A DNA stretch of 64,000 nt from Bacteroides sp. (GTDB lineage: Bacteria; Bacteroidota; Bacteroidia; Bacteroidales; Muribaculaceae): the NCBI GenBank assembly GCA_014801815.1, contig JAAVDM010000030.1, positions 1 to 64,000 on the forward strand, written 5' to 3'. Below are positions 35,769 through 52,300 of this stretch, piece by piece (position 1 is the stretch's first letter; every line of letters begins with the position of its first letter). A program made the position numbers and the translations under genes. The notes below the pieces were generated by a model, which saw only the letters and a program-made list of their open reading frames with translations, had not been told where the DNA came from and did not search any database.

Positions 35769-36257
35769 ATGAAAAAATTACTCACTCTCCTGGTTGTCGC
35801 CGTAGGTCTGCTGTTCGCAGCCTCGTGCGGCCGAAATGAGACTCCGGCTCAGGTGGCCGAGAAGATAGCCCAGGGTCAGACACTGACTCAGGATGATTAC
35901 ACAGTGATGATAGAGTATTGCGGTGCTTATGCCAAAAGGGCACAGGCTCTGCAGAACACTATCGACAACCTCCCGACTGATGACCCCAAGTCCATCAAGG
36001 CAACCGAGGAAATACTTGCCCTTCAGGAAAGCAACGAATATCTTACTTCTTTCTTTGACGTCATTACCAAGTCTACTAAGGAGCAGGTAGGCGACAAGAA
36101 TGTGATTCTTATCAACGACTACGCAGCTTACGAATGGTTCCTTTCTCCTGACTGGGCCGTTATCGTAACCAATCCCGATGTTGCCGGTATCGTAGTTGAC
36201 GATTCAGGCACTGACAGCGCAGTTATAGCTACTCCGACAGGCGCAGTGGTGGATTGA
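35769..36257 (+). CDS. Small lipoprotein of unknown function
   Basis: A 162-aa product with a clear lipoprotein signal (MKKLLTLLVVAVGLLFAASC, Cys20). The mature part is helical around residues 35-100 and ends in a beta-strand-like, acidic tail (VAGIVVDDSGTDSAVIATPT). No family is recognised. Two overlapping hairpins lie downstream. Confidence 0.7.
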   Translation: MKKLLTLLVVAVGLLFAASCGRNETPAQVAEKIAQGQTLTQDDYTVMIEYCGAYAKRAQALQNTIDNLPTDDPKSIKATEEILALQESNEYLTSFFDVITKSTKEQVGDKNVILINDYAAYEWFLSPDWAVIVTNPDVAGIVVDDSGTDSAVIATPTGAVVD

Positions 36258-36282
36258 TATAGAGAAATCTGACGGAAATATA

Positions 36283-36344
36283 ACGGTTGCGGTCGTCTGT
36301 GGCACACACAGACGGCTGCAACCGTATGTTATACAACATACGGT
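36283..36344 (+). terminator. Two overlapping hairpins after the lipoprotein gene
   Basis: ACGGTTGCGGTCGTCTGTG (36283-36301) pairs with 36307-36325 with two G-T pairs. ACCGTATGTT (36321-36330) pairs perfectly with 36335-36344. The shared ACCGT can join only one of the helices at a time. No T-tract follows. Confidence 0.5.
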
Positions 36345-36486
36345 AGTGTTCGTGCAAGTGGGTAAATTCTGACATAATGTAAGTAATGAGTCGTTTGAAT
36401 AGGGTAAAGATACCCTTATTGCTATTATATGGTAAAAACAAACCCTTTTAAACTGACAAAACGGCAGAAAAAATAAGGCCGATAAA

Positions 36487-36518
36487 TTTGCGTACTCCGT
36501 TTCATTACTTTAACTTTG
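36487..36518 (+). promoter_or_regulatory. Promoter upstream of the glmS leader
   Basis: TTTG (36487-36490), 20 bp, TAACTTTG (36511-36518): a full consensus match. Transcription would begin near 36525, about 495 nt before glmS. Confidence 0.8.
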
Positions 36519-36524
36519 CAGTGT

Positions 36525-37020
36525 TGATAAGAGAATCAAATCCAACCTTACATATACATTAACTCCGGCATAACCAACCGCGGCAGTCACGATAAGCTCG
36601 GAAGGTAGAACAGGGCGAAGCATGCGGATTCTCCGTCCCGGAACGCAACGACACAGGCTTCTTCTAATCCGGTCGAGACGTCCGCCCTCTGCTTTAAATG
36701 CTAATACCTGAAGAACTGCTTGAGAAACTATTTGCTTATGAATTGTGAACGAAACATTACGCGGAACACTCTGAAACACAACCTTGGAATCTATGCCATA
36801 AAAACACATAAGCCCTCGCCTGCCTGTAGTAGTAACGGGGCTGCCGCGGACGCTGGAGTAACCCTGAACCAATCTTTTTATCCCGGCGGTATACTATAAT
36901 ACCGTCGGGATACGTTCTTAAACGGGGGTGGCTTATTCCGTTATCTTTTAACCGCCTCCCTTGACATCACGTAAAAGAAACGAAATCACATTACACAACA
37001 ATACGACTTTAAAACCCATT
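36525..37020 (+). ncRNA. Long structured leader of glmS, or separate RNA
   Basis: About 495 nt without a convincing coding frame follow a perfect promoter. Pairings seen include CAGGGCG with CGCCCTCTG (about 36608-36690), a CGGA-TTC-TCCG hairpin inside it, and a 13-bp stem with loop at 36880-36911 (ATCCCGGCGGTAT / ATACCGTCGGGAT). The conserved core of the glmS ribozyme is not seen. It may control GlmS synthesis by another route or be a processed RNA with glmS read-through. Confidence 0.5.
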
Positions 37021-38865
37021 ATGTGTGGAATAGTAGGATATATAGGTGACGGCAATGTCTATGACGTGCTCGTCAAAGGCTTGCATCGTCTCGAATACCG
37101 TGGATATGACAGCGCCGGTATTGCTCTCGTGGCTTCCGACGGGTGTCTGAACCTCTACAAGGCAAAAGGTAAAGTCAGCAATCTCGAAGAGCATTGCCGT
37201 AATAAGAACCTTGAAGCTAAGGCCGGTATAGCCCACACACGCTGGGCCACTCATGGCGAACCCAGCGACTGCAACGCCCACCCGCATTTAAGTCAGGACG
37301 GCCGTATCGCTCTGGTGCACAACGGCACCATTGAGAACTACAAACTGCTCAAAGACGCTCTTAAGCAGCACGGCTGTTCTTTCCACAGTGAAACAGACAC
37401 CGAAGTTCTTGTGCAGCTTATTGAATATATAAAGGTCAACAACGACTGTTCCTTGCTCGACGCTGTTCGCGAGGCTCTAAAGCAGGTTGTCGGTGCATAC
37501 GCTATCGCTGTCATAGAGCGTGACAATCCCGACACAATCATAGCCGCCCGTAAGAGTAGTCCGCTGGTGATAGGTATAGGTGCTGACGAGACTTTCCTTG
37601 CCTCTGACGCTACTCCTATCGTGGAGTACACCAAGAATGTGGTCTATCTCAAAGACGGTGAGGTCGCTGTCATAAAGCGCGGTCAACCTCTCAAACTTGT
37701 CGACCTTGAGAACAAGAACTGCGATATTGACATCCGTACTCTTGAAATGAGTATATCACAGCTGGAGAAAGGCGGTTATCCTCACTTCATGCTCAAAGAG
37801 ATATTCGAACAGCCCAACACACTTCGTGACTGTATACGCGGCCGCGTGGTGGACGACGGACGACGCATAGTTATAAACGGTATTCTCGACAACAAGGAGA
37901 AATTTCTGAATGCCAAACGTATCGTGATTGTGGCGTGCGGCACTTCGTGGCACGCCGGTCTGCTTGGTAAGTACCTGCTTCAGGATATGACACGCATACC
38001 TGTTGAGGTGGAGTATGCCAGTGAGTTCCGTTATTCCAATCCTGTGCTTGACGACCGTGACATAGTTATAGCCATATCTCAGAGCGGCGAGACTGCCGAC
38101 ACGCTTGCCGCAGTCGAGATTGCACGCCGTCAGGGTGCATTTGTCTACGGTGTGAGCAACGTCGTCGGTTCGTCAATACCGCGTGAGACTCATTCGGGCA
38201 CTTATATACATGTAGGGCCCGAGATAGGTGTGGCCTCGACCAAGGCTTTCACCGGTCAGGTGATGGTACTTACTATGCTGGCCGGCGCGATAGGGCAGTT
38301 GCGCGGTACACTCACCGCCGAACAGGTGGCTGACCTCGGCAAGCACATCATTGAACTGCCTGACCTCGTGACTAAGGTACTGGGATTGGCGCCGAAGATA
38401 GAACATCTGTCGCTTATCTATACCTATGCACGCAATTTCCTTTATCTCGGACGCGGCTACAGTTATCCGGTAGCTCTCGAAGGCGCTCTGAAACTCAAGG
38501 AAATCAGCTATATTCATGCCGAAGGCTATCCGGCCGCCGAGATGAAGCATGGCCCCATAGCGCTTATTGACGCCGAGATGCCGTCTGTCATCATCGCTCC
38601 CAACGACCATCTTTATGAGAAGATAGTGAACAATGTGCAGCAGGTGAAGTCACGCGAGGGTAGCATCATCGCTATCGTCACCGAAGGCGACAAAGAGATA
38701 GGCGAGCTTGCCGACCATGTGCTTGAAGTGCCTGAGGTGCCCGAATGTCTGACTCCTATCATCACCAGCATTCCGCTACAGCTATTGTCTTATTATATAG
38801 CTATTAACAAGCGTAAGAATGTCGATATGCCGCGTAATCTGGCCAAGTCGGTGACCGTGGAGTAA
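37021..38865 (+). CDS. glmS: Glucosamine-6-phosphate synthase (isomerizing)
   Basis: Makes glucosamine-6-phosphate from fructose-6-phosphate and glutamine, the entry step to peptidoglycan and LPS amino sugars. The 614-aa protein starts MCGIVGYIG; removal of Met exposes catalytic Cys1 of the glutaminase domain (THTRWATHGEP, HNGTIENY follow). Two SIS domains hold ACGTSWHAGLLGKY, ISQSGETADTLAA and GVASTKAFTGQV; the C-terminus is KSVTVE. The frame is open upstream to 36961, but only the ATG at 37021 puts Cys at the N-terminus. Confidence 0.97.
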   Translation: MCGIVGYIGDGNVYDVLVKGLHRLEYRGYDSAGIALVASDGCLNLYKAKGKVSNLEEHCRNKNLEAKAGIAHTRWATHGEPSDCNAHPHLSQDGRIALVHNGTIENYKLLKDALKQHGCSFHSETDTEVLVQLIEYIKVNNDCSLLDAVREALKQVVGAYAIAVIERDNPDTIIAARKSSPLVIGIGADETFLASDATPIVEYTKNVVYLKDGEVAVIKRGQPLKLVDLENKNCDIDIRTLEMSISQLEKGGYPHFMLKEIFEQPNTLRDCIRGRVVDDGRRIVINGILDNKEKFLNAKRIVIVACGTSWHAGLLGKYLLQDMTRIPVEVEYASEFRYSNPVLDDRDIVIAISQSGETADTLAAVEIARRQGAFVYGVSNVVGSSIPRETHSGTYIHVGPEIGVASTKAFTGQVMVLTMLAGAIGQLRGTLTAEQVADLGKHIIELPDLVTKVLGLAPKIEHLSLIYTYARNFLYLGRGYSYPVALEGALKLKEISYIHAEGYPAAEMKHGPIALIDAEMPSVIIAPNDHLYEKIVNNVQQVKSREGSIIAIVTEGDKEIGELADHVLEVPEVPECLTPIITSIPLQLLSYYIAINKRKNVDMPRNLAKSVTVE

Positions 38866-38905
38866 GAAAAAAATGACTTTCTGCCGTAATTTTTCTTCAA
38901 AAAAA

Positions 38906-38937
38906 TTTGGTAGATGTGAATAAAAGTACTAACTTTG
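38906..38937 (+). promoter_or_regulatory. Promoter of the tRNA-tuf operon
   Basis: TTTG (38906-38909), 20 bp, TAACTTTG (38930-38937): a full consensus match. The start near 38944 is about 45 bp before the first tRNA. Confidence 0.8.
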
Positions 38938-38988
38938 CACTCGAATTTCGGTGATACCCCGCTGAGGGGCTGAAAATCGGAAGGAGCT

Positions 38989-39062
38989 GCCTCTTTAGCT
39001 CAGTTGGCCAGAGCACGTGATTTGTAATCTCGGGGTCGTTGGTTCGAATCCGACAAGAGGCT
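38989..39062 (+). tRNA. tRNA-Thr (anticodon TGT)
   Basis: Acceptor GCCTCTT pairs with AAGAGGC. The anticodon loop TTTGTAA holds TGT, and the T arm GTTGG-TTCGAAT-CCGAC is intact. One T-T mismatch occurs in the anticodon stem. CCA is not encoded. Confidence 0.95.
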
Positions 39063-39106
39063 CAAAACTCAAAACCGGACTGAAAAGTCGGGACAAAGTT
39101 GGTAAA

Positions 39107-39189
39107 GGGCGAATACCAGAGTGGCCAAATGGGGCAGACTGTAAATCTGCTGGTTGATACCTTCGGTGGTTCGAATCCATCTTCGCCCA
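39107..39189 (+). tRNA. tRNA-Tyr (anticodon GTA)
   Basis: Acceptor GGGCGAA pairs with TTCGCCC. The anticodon GTA sits in CTGTAAA, and a long variable arm, as expected for class II tRNA-Tyr, precedes the T arm GGTTCGAATCC. Confidence 0.95.
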
Positions 39190-39228
39190 CAATAAATATT
39201 ATGTGGAACGCATGAGTGCGTCCGACAG

Positions 39229-39301
39229 GCGGAAGTAGCTCAGTTGGTAGAGCAATAGCCTTCCAAGCTATGGGTCGCGAGTTCGAACCTCGTTTTCCGC
39301 T
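39229..39301 (+). tRNA. tRNA-Gly (anticodon TCC)
   Basis: Acceptor GCGGAAG pairs with TTTCCGC (one G-T pair). The anticodon arm is ATAGC-CTTCCAA-GCTAT, and the T arm GCGAG-TTCGAAC-CTCGT is present. Confidence 0.95.
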
Positions 39302-39311
39302 CCAGATATTT

Positions 39312-39383
<72 letters not shown>

Positions 39384-39455
39384 CCGATTAAAACAATTAA
39401 ATCTCTCCTCGAACTTCAAGAGGGAAAACAATAACATCAAAATACATAGCAAACT

Positions 39456-40643
39456 ATGGCTAAAGAAAAATTCGAAAGAACGAAACCGCATGTTAACATC
39501 GGTACCATCGGCCACGTTGACCATGGTAAAACCACTCTTACTGCGGCTATCACTAAGGTGCTTGCTGAAAAGGGCCTTTCTGAAGTACGTTCGTTCGATT
39601 CGATTGATAACGCTCCCGAAGAGAAGGAGCGTGGTATCACAATCAACACCGCTCACGTTGAGTATCAGACACAGAATCGCCACTATGCACACGTTGACTG
39701 CCCGGGTCACGCTGACTATGTGAAGAATATGGTTACCGGTGCTGCTCAGATGGACGGCGCTATCATCGTAGTTGCCGCTACTGACGGTCCGATGCCCCAG
39801 ACTCGCGAGCACATCCTTCTGGCACGCCAGGTAAACGTACCCCGTCTGGTCGTGTTCATGAACAAGTGCGATATGGTTGACGACGAGGAGATGCTTGAGC
39901 TTGTTGAAATGGATATGCGCGATCTTCTGGCTCAGTATGACTATGACGGTGATGAGACTCCTATCATTCGCGGTTCTGCTCTCGGCGCTCTCAACGGCGA
40001 GCCCCAGTGGGTGGAGAAGGTTATGGAGCTTATGGACGCTGTGGATACATGGATTCCCCTGCCTCCCCGTGACATCGACAAACCCTTCCTGATGCCTGTT
40101 GAGGACGTGTTCTCTATCACAGGTCGTGGTACAGTGGCTACCGGTCGTATCGAGGCTGGCGTTGTTAAGGTAGGTGATGAGGTTCAGATCCTTGGCCTTG
40201 GCGCTGACCGCAAGACTACCGTTACAGGTGTCGAGATGTTCCGCAAGCTCCTTGATCAGGGCGAAGCCGGTGACAACGTAGGTCTGCTGCTCCGTGGTGT
40301 TGACAAGAACGAAATCCGTCGTGGTATGGTTCTCTGCCACCCGGGTAAGGTTCACCCCCACGATCACTTCAAGGCTCAGGTTTATATCCTGAAGAAAGAA
40401 GAAGGTGGCCGTCACACTCCGTTCCACAACAAGTACCGTCCCCAGTTCTATATCCGTACTCTTGACGTGACAGGTGAGATCACTCTGCCCGAGGGTGTTG
40501 AGATGGTAATGCCCGGTGACAACGTTGAGATCGACGTTAAGCTCATTACTCCGGTAGCTTGCGATCAGGGTCTGCGTTTCGCTATCCGCGAGGGTGGCCG
40601 TACAGTAGGTTCAGGTCAGATCACTAAGGTACTTGACGATTAA
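39456..40643 (+). CDS. tuf: Elongation factor Tu
   Basis: Delivers aminoacyl-tRNA to the ribosome. The 395-aa protein has the G motifs GHVDHGKTT (about 18-26), DCPGHADYV and NKCDMVDD, the effector segment [17 protein letters not shown], and domains 2 and 3 to the C-terminal [15 protein letters not shown]. It is preceded by four tRNA genes and followed by tRNA-Trp and secE, the arrangement of the E. coli tufB locus. A long open frame on the opposite strand is only a codon-bias shadow. Confidence 0.98.
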   Translation: MAKEKFERTKPHVNIGTIGHVDHGKTTLTAAITKVLAEKGLSEVRSFDSIDNAPEEKERGITINTAHVEYQTQNRHYAHVDCPGHADYVKNMVTGAAQMDGAIIVVAATDGPMPQTREHILLARQVNVPRLVVFMNKCDMVDDEEMLELVEMDMRDLLAQYDYDGDETPIIRGSALGALNGEPQWVEKVMELMDAVDTWIPLPPRDIDKPFLMPVEDVFSITGRGTVATGRIEAGVVKVGDEVQILGLGADRKTTVTGVEMFRKLLDQGEAGDNVGLLLRGVDKNEIRRGMVLCHPGKVHPHDHFKAQVYILKKEEGGRHTPFHNKYRPQFYIRTLDVTGEITLPEGVEMVMPGDNVEIDVKLITPVACDQGLRFAIREGGRTVGSGQITKVLDD

Positions 40644-40709
40644 TTGATTGTCTGAGCCGGTCAGACACTGACCCTCGGCGACAATCCGAATCGTTAACAA
40701 TAAGACAGT

Positions 40710-40739
40710 AAGGGGCCTCAGGCACGCCTTAGGCCCCTT
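40710..40739 (+). terminator. Hairpin between tuf and tRNA-Trp
   Basis: AAGGGGCCT and AGGCCCCTT form a 9-bp stem. The next bases are ATCTACGGG with no T-tract, so it probably attenuates or guides processing rather than stops transcription. Confidence 0.5.
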
Positions 40740-40743
40740 ATCT

Positions 40744-40816
40744 ACGGGAATAGCTCAGTCGGTAGAGCACTGGTCTCCAAAACCAGGTGTCGGGAGTTCG
40801 AGCCTCTCTTCCCGTG
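40744..40816 (+). tRNA. tRNA-Trp (anticodon CCA)
   Basis: Acceptor ACGGGAA pairs with TTCCCGT, and the anticodon arm is CTGGT-CTCCAAA-ACCAG. The T arm GGGAG-TTCGAGC-CTCTC has one imperfect pair. It lies 15 bp upstream of secE. Confidence 0.95.
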
Positions 40817-40830
40817 CCAATAGTGACAAT

Positions 40831-41022
40831 ATGAAATTAATGAAAGATATTAAGGAATCTTATGACGAACTTGTCTATAAGGTTTCTTGGCCGACTCAGA
40901 AACAGCTTATCAACAGTTCAGTGCTGGTGCTGATTGCTTCCATCATCATCGCTGTGTTTATATGGGTTGTTGATAAGGTGTTCAATCTTCTGATGGAGTT
41001 GATCTACGGCCTCAGTTTCTAA
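40831..41022 (+). CDS. secE: Preprotein translocase subunit SecE
   Basis: The 63-aa, single-helix form of SecE, which clamps SecY in the inner membrane. The amphipathic segment SYDELVYKVSWPTQKQL precedes one transmembrane helix (about 30-55). It is in the usual place before nusG. Confidence 0.95.
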   Translation: MKLMKDIKESYDELVYKVSWPTQKQLINSSVLVLIASIIIAVFIWVVDKVFNLLMELIYGLSF

Positions 41023-41044
41023 AAACTTTTAATTCAGGACTTCA

Positions 41045-41596
41045 ATGGCTGAAAATAAGAAAGAGTGGTACGTACTGCGTGCTATCTCGGGAAAAGAGGC
41101 TAAGGTGAAAGAGGTGCTTGATGCAGCTATCAAGAACACCAATCTTGGCCGTTATGTTTCGCAGGTATTGATTCCGACTGAGAAAGTTTTTTCTACCCGC
41201 AATGGCAAGAAAGTGGTTAAGGAGCGTACGCTCTACTCGGGTTATGTGTTCGTACAGTGCGAACTCACCGGAGAAGTGATGTATGAACTCCGAAACACTA
41301 CGAATGTCATTGATTTTCTGCGTGGACGCGCCAAGACAAGCAAGCCCGAGCCTCTACATGAGAGCGAGGTGATGCGTATGCTGGGTGCGGCCGATGATTT
41401 GCGTCAGCCTGTCGATGAGACACTGTCTGATTATCGGGTAGGGGAGGCCGTAAAAGTGACGTTCGGACCGTTCAGCGGATTTAGCGGGACGATTCGTGAG
41501 GTCAACACCGAAAAAAAGAAGCTCAAGGTAGAGGTCAGAATCTTCGGCCGTCCTACCGATCTGGAGTTGGAAAATTCGCAAGTGGAACGCGAGTGA
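41045..41596 (+). CDS. nusG: Transcription termination/antitermination protein NusG
   Basis: NusG travels with RNA polymerase and links it to Rho or the ribosome. The 183-aa protein has the NGN domain (KEWYVLRAISGKEAKV at the start, YSGYVFVQCEL in the middle) and a C-terminal KOW domain (VGEAVKVTFGPFSGFSGTIR, from about residue 130). The length and neighbours (secE, rplK) are standard. Confidence 0.97.
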   Translation: MAENKKEWYVLRAISGKEAKVKEVLDAAIKNTNLGRYVSQVLIPTEKVFSTRNGKKVVKERTLYSGYVFVQCELTGEVMYELRNTTNVIDFLRGRAKTSKPEPLHESEVMRMLGAADDLRQPVDETLSDYRVGEAVKVTFGPFSGFSGTIREVNTEKKKLKVEVRIFGRPTDLELENSQVERE

Positions 41597-41694
41597 CCGT
41601 GTCTGTCCTTCGCCCCGTCCGATGTTACGCGGCCGGCATACGGGACAGCGGTACATAAGCGGCTTCACCACAAACCTAAAATATAAGAATAACA
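41597..41694 (+). promoter_or_regulatory. rplK leader with possible L1-type stem
   Basis: CTGTCC (41603-41608) pairs with GGACAG (41643-41648) around a GC-rich loop. In many bacteria L1 represses rplK-rplA by binding this region. Similarity to that site is not shown here. Confidence 0.35.
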
Positions 41695-42138
41695 ATGGCT
41701 AAAGAAATTGCTGGACAGATCAAATTGCAGATTAAAGGCGGTGCGGCCAATCCCTCGCCCCCGGTAGGACCCGCTCTGGGTTCGAAGGGTATCAACATCA
41801 TGGAATTTTGCAAGCAATTCAATGCCCGTACTCAGGATAAGGCTGGCAAGGTTCTTCCGGTAGTAATCACTTATTACACCGACAAGAGCTTCGACTTCAT
41901 CGTCAAGACTCCTCCGGTAGCTGTACAGCTCAAGGAGGCCGCCAAAATCAAGAGTGGCTCGGCACAGCCCAACCGTAAGAAGGTGGCTGAGCTGACCTGG
42001 GATCAGGTGAAGGCTATCGCAGAAGACAAGATGCCTGATTTGAACTGTTTTACTATTGACGCGGCAATGCGTATGGTTGCCGGTACAGCCAGAAGCATGG
42101 GTATCACCGTAAAGGGTGCTTTCCCCGAACTTAACTAA
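41695..42138 (+). CDS. rplK: 50S ribosomal protein L11
   Basis: L11 forms part of the GTPase-associated centre. The 147-aa protein shows [36 protein letters not shown] and the C-terminal RNA-binding domain with [12 protein letters not shown]. Confidence 0.97.
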   Translation: MAKEIAGQIKLQIKGGAANPSPPVGPALGSKGINIMEFCKQFNARTQDKAGKVLPVVITYYTDKSFDFIVKTPPVAVQLKEAAKIKSGSAQPNRKKVAELTWDQVKAIAEDKMPDLNCFTIDAAMRMVAGTARSMGITVKGAFPELN

Positions 42139-42153
42139 AAATCTTCAACGAAA

Positions 42154-42849
42154 ATGGGAAAACTGACAAAAAATCAAAAGTTAGCGTTGTCGAAGATTGA
42201 GCCGGGAAAGAGCTATACACTTGCTGAAGCTGCCGAGAAGGTAAAAGAGATTACTTTTACCAAGTTCGACTCTTCGTTCGACATCGACGTTCGTCTGGGT
42301 GTTGACCCCCGTAAGGCCGACCAGATGGTGCGTGGCGTTGTGTCGCTGCCTCACGGCACCGGCAAGCAGGTGCGCGTTCTCGTGCTCTGTGGTCCTGACG
42401 CCGAGGCTGCCGCCAAAGAGGCCGGCGCCGATTATGTCGGTCTCGACGAGTACCTGGCAAAAATCAAGGGTGGCTGGACTGACGTTGACGTCATCATCAC
42501 CCAGCCTTCGGTTATGGGTAAACTCGGCCCCCTCGGCCGTATCCTCGGTCCCCGCGGCCTGATGCCTAACCCCAAGAGCGGTACTGTGACCATGGACGTC
42601 GCCAAAGCCGTGCGCGAGGTTAAGCAGGGTAAGATTGACTTCAAGGTTGACAAGACCGGTATCGTTCACGCTTCTATCGGCAAAGTGAGCTTCACTCCCG
42701 AGGCTATGCGTGAGAATGCCAAGGAGTTTATCAATACTCTTATCAAGCTCAAACCCGCTACTGCCAAAGGCACATACATCAAGAGCATTTATCTTTCGAG
42801 CACCATGAGTCCCGGCGTTAAAGTCGACCCCAAATCTGTGGTAGAATAA
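42154..42849 (+). CDS. rplA: 50S ribosomal protein L1
   Basis: L1 builds the mobile stalk near the E site and is the usual translational repressor of this operon. The 231-aa product has the motifs [40 protein letters not shown] and [11 protein letters not shown]. It is 15 bp downstream of rplK. Confidence 0.97.
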   Translation: MGKLTKNQKLALSKIEPGKSYTLAEAAEKVKEITFTKFDSSFDIDVRLGVDPRKADQMVRGVVSLPHGTGKQVRVLVLCGPDAEAAAKEAGADYVGLDEYLAKIKGGWTDVDVIITQPSVMGKLGPLGRILGPRGLMPNPKSGTVTMDVAKAVREVKQGKIDFKVDKTGIVHASIGKVSFTPEAMRENAKEFINTLIKLKPATAKGTYIKSIYLSSTMSPGVKVDPKSVVE

Positions 42850-42866
42850 TTTAAAGACGGAAAACA

Positions 42867-43385
42867 ATGAAAAAGGAAGATAAAGATATAATCATAGCTA
42901 ATATCAGCGACGCGCTGGGTAACTACAGCTGCGTGTACCTGGTGAAGACTTCGGGTCTGAACGCTGCCAAGACAAGCGCGCTGCGTCGCGCCTGCTTCAA
43001 GGCTGACATCAAGATGCTCTGTGTCAAGAACACCCTTCTCAAGAAGGCATTCGAGGCCAGCGATATCGACTACAGCGGTCTCTATGACCTGCTCCATCAG
43101 GAAACAACCCTCCTTCTCAGTAACACCGGCAACGCTCCGGCCAAACTGATCAAGGATTTCCGTCAGAAGAACGATACACTGCCCGAACTCAAGGGCGCTT
43201 TTGTAGAAGAGACTGTCTATGTAGGCGAGGCTTCGCTTGAGACACTGGCTCACATCAAGAGCAAGAACGAGCTTATCGGTGATATCATCGGTCTTCTCCA
43301 GTCGCCTGCCAAGAACGTTATCAGCGCTCTTCAGAGCGGTGGCAACAAGCTTCACGGCATCCTTGAAACTCTCTCCAAAAAGTAA
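42867..43385 (+). CDS. rplJ: 50S ribosomal protein L10
   Basis: L10 anchors the L7/L12 stalk. The 172-aa product opens [17 protein letters not shown] and contains [20 protein letters not shown] and NTLLKKAF, typical of the RNA-binding domain. The C-terminal helix ([12 protein letters not shown]) binds L7/L12 dimers. It is followed by rplL after 35 bp. Confidence 0.96.
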   Translation: MKKEDKDIIIANISDALGNYSCVYLVKTSGLNAAKTSALRRACFKADIKMLCVKNTLLKKAFEASDIDYSGLYDLLHQETTLLLSNTGNAPAKLIKDFRQKNDTLPELKGAFVEETVYVGEASLETLAHIKSKNELIGDIIGLLQSPAKNVISALQSGGNKLHGILETLSKK

Positions 43386-43420
43386 AACAAAGTCAAAAAA
43401 ACAAAAAAACAGATACGAAA

Positions 43421-43795
43421 ATGGCAGATTTAAAAGCATTTGCAGAACAGCTTGTTAACCTCAGCGTGAAGGAAGTAAACGAACTCGCGCAGATCCTTAA
43501 AGAAGAATACGGCATCGAGCCCGCAGCTGCTGCTGTGGCTGTTGCCGCCGGTCCCGCCGCCGCTGCTCCCGTTGAGGAGGAGAAGACTAACTTTGACGTT
43601 GTCCTCAAGGCTCCCGGTGCTAGCAAGCTCGCTGTTGTTAAGCTCGTTAAGGAGCTCACAGGTCTCGGCCTCAAGGAGGCTAAGGCTCTCGTTGACGGTG
43701 CTCCCAATGTCGTTAAAGAGGCTCTTCCCAAAGCTGAGGCTGAGGGTCTGAAGAAGCAGCTTGAGGAGGCAGGTGCTGAGGTTGAGCTGAAGTAA
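43421..43795 (+). CDS. rplL: 50S ribosomal protein L7/L12
   Basis: Stalk protein that recruits translation factors. The 124-aa protein has the N-terminal dimerisation helices ([20 protein letters not shown]), an Ala-rich hinge (about residues 36-50) and the factor-binding domain ([20 protein letters not shown]). It is followed by an attenuator-like terminator before rpoB. Confidence 0.97.
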   Translation: MADLKAFAEQLVNLSVKEVNELAQILKEEYGIEPAAAAVAVAAGPAAAAPVEEEKTNFDVVLKAPGASKLAVVKLVKELTGLGLKEAKALVDGAPNVVKEALPKAEAEGLKKQLEEAGAEVELK

Positions 43796-43814
43796 GATAT
43801 CTCACCACATCATA

Positions 43815-43858
43815 AAGGGTTAAGAACGCTCTGAACAGATGCGTTCTTAACCTTTTTT
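43815..43858 (+). terminator. Terminator or attenuator between rplL and rpoB
   Basis: GGTTAAGAACGC and GCGTTCTTAACC form a perfect 12-bp stem, followed by six T residues. It divides ribosomal protein genes from rpoBC. Confidence 0.88.
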
Positions 43859-43901
43859 AACGTATAGATTCCCTTGACATTTGCTTTTGTTAAGGAATTT
43901 T

Positions 43902-43934
43902 TTTGGTATATAACCATTTTCGGCTTTATATTTG
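43902..43934 (+). promoter_or_regulatory. Promoter of rpoB-rpoC
   Basis: TTTG (43902-43905), 21 bp, TATATTTG (43927-43934). It lies beyond the rplL terminator and about 90 bp before rpoB, giving the polymerase genes their own start. Confidence 0.7.
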
Positions 43935-44027
43935 TTATTCTGTCTTTCCGCTCAGGCGTCAAAGGCTGATTCATGACTCTCTTCCGGACCTCTCTCTCCA
44001 CAATATTGATCAATAACACAGACCCCA

Positions 44028-47843
<3,816 letters not shown>

Positions 47844-47868
47844 CACGTACAAGAATCAACACAATATA

Positions 47869-52194
<4,326 letters not shown>

Positions 52195-52217
52195 CATATA
52201 TCATATACTCAGTTAAA

Positions 52218-52270
52218 GAAACAGGGTGTATCAGAACGAGACTGTTCTGATACACCCTGTTTCTTTTGTT
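52218..52270 (+). terminator. Intrinsic terminator of rpoBC
   Basis: A perfect 20-bp stem (GAAACAGGGTGTATCAGAAC and its complement, 52218-52263) with a 6-nt loop is followed by TTTTGTTTT. It faces the end of the convergent LacI gene. Confidence 0.9.
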
Positions 52271-52300
52271 TTCGATTGAGTTGTTATAAATGCTGCTAAT

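Noticed and set aside
36510..36872. Minus-strand frame of 120 aa in the glmS leader
   Set aside because: No promoter or ribosome-binding site on that strand and no family pattern. A perfect plus-strand promoter and RNA pairings make a leader RNA more likely.
36525..37020. tmRNA, RNase P RNA or glmS ribozyme
   Set aside because: No tRNA-like T arm or tag frame, no GAGGAAAGTCC-type RNase P core, and no ribozyme core sequence.
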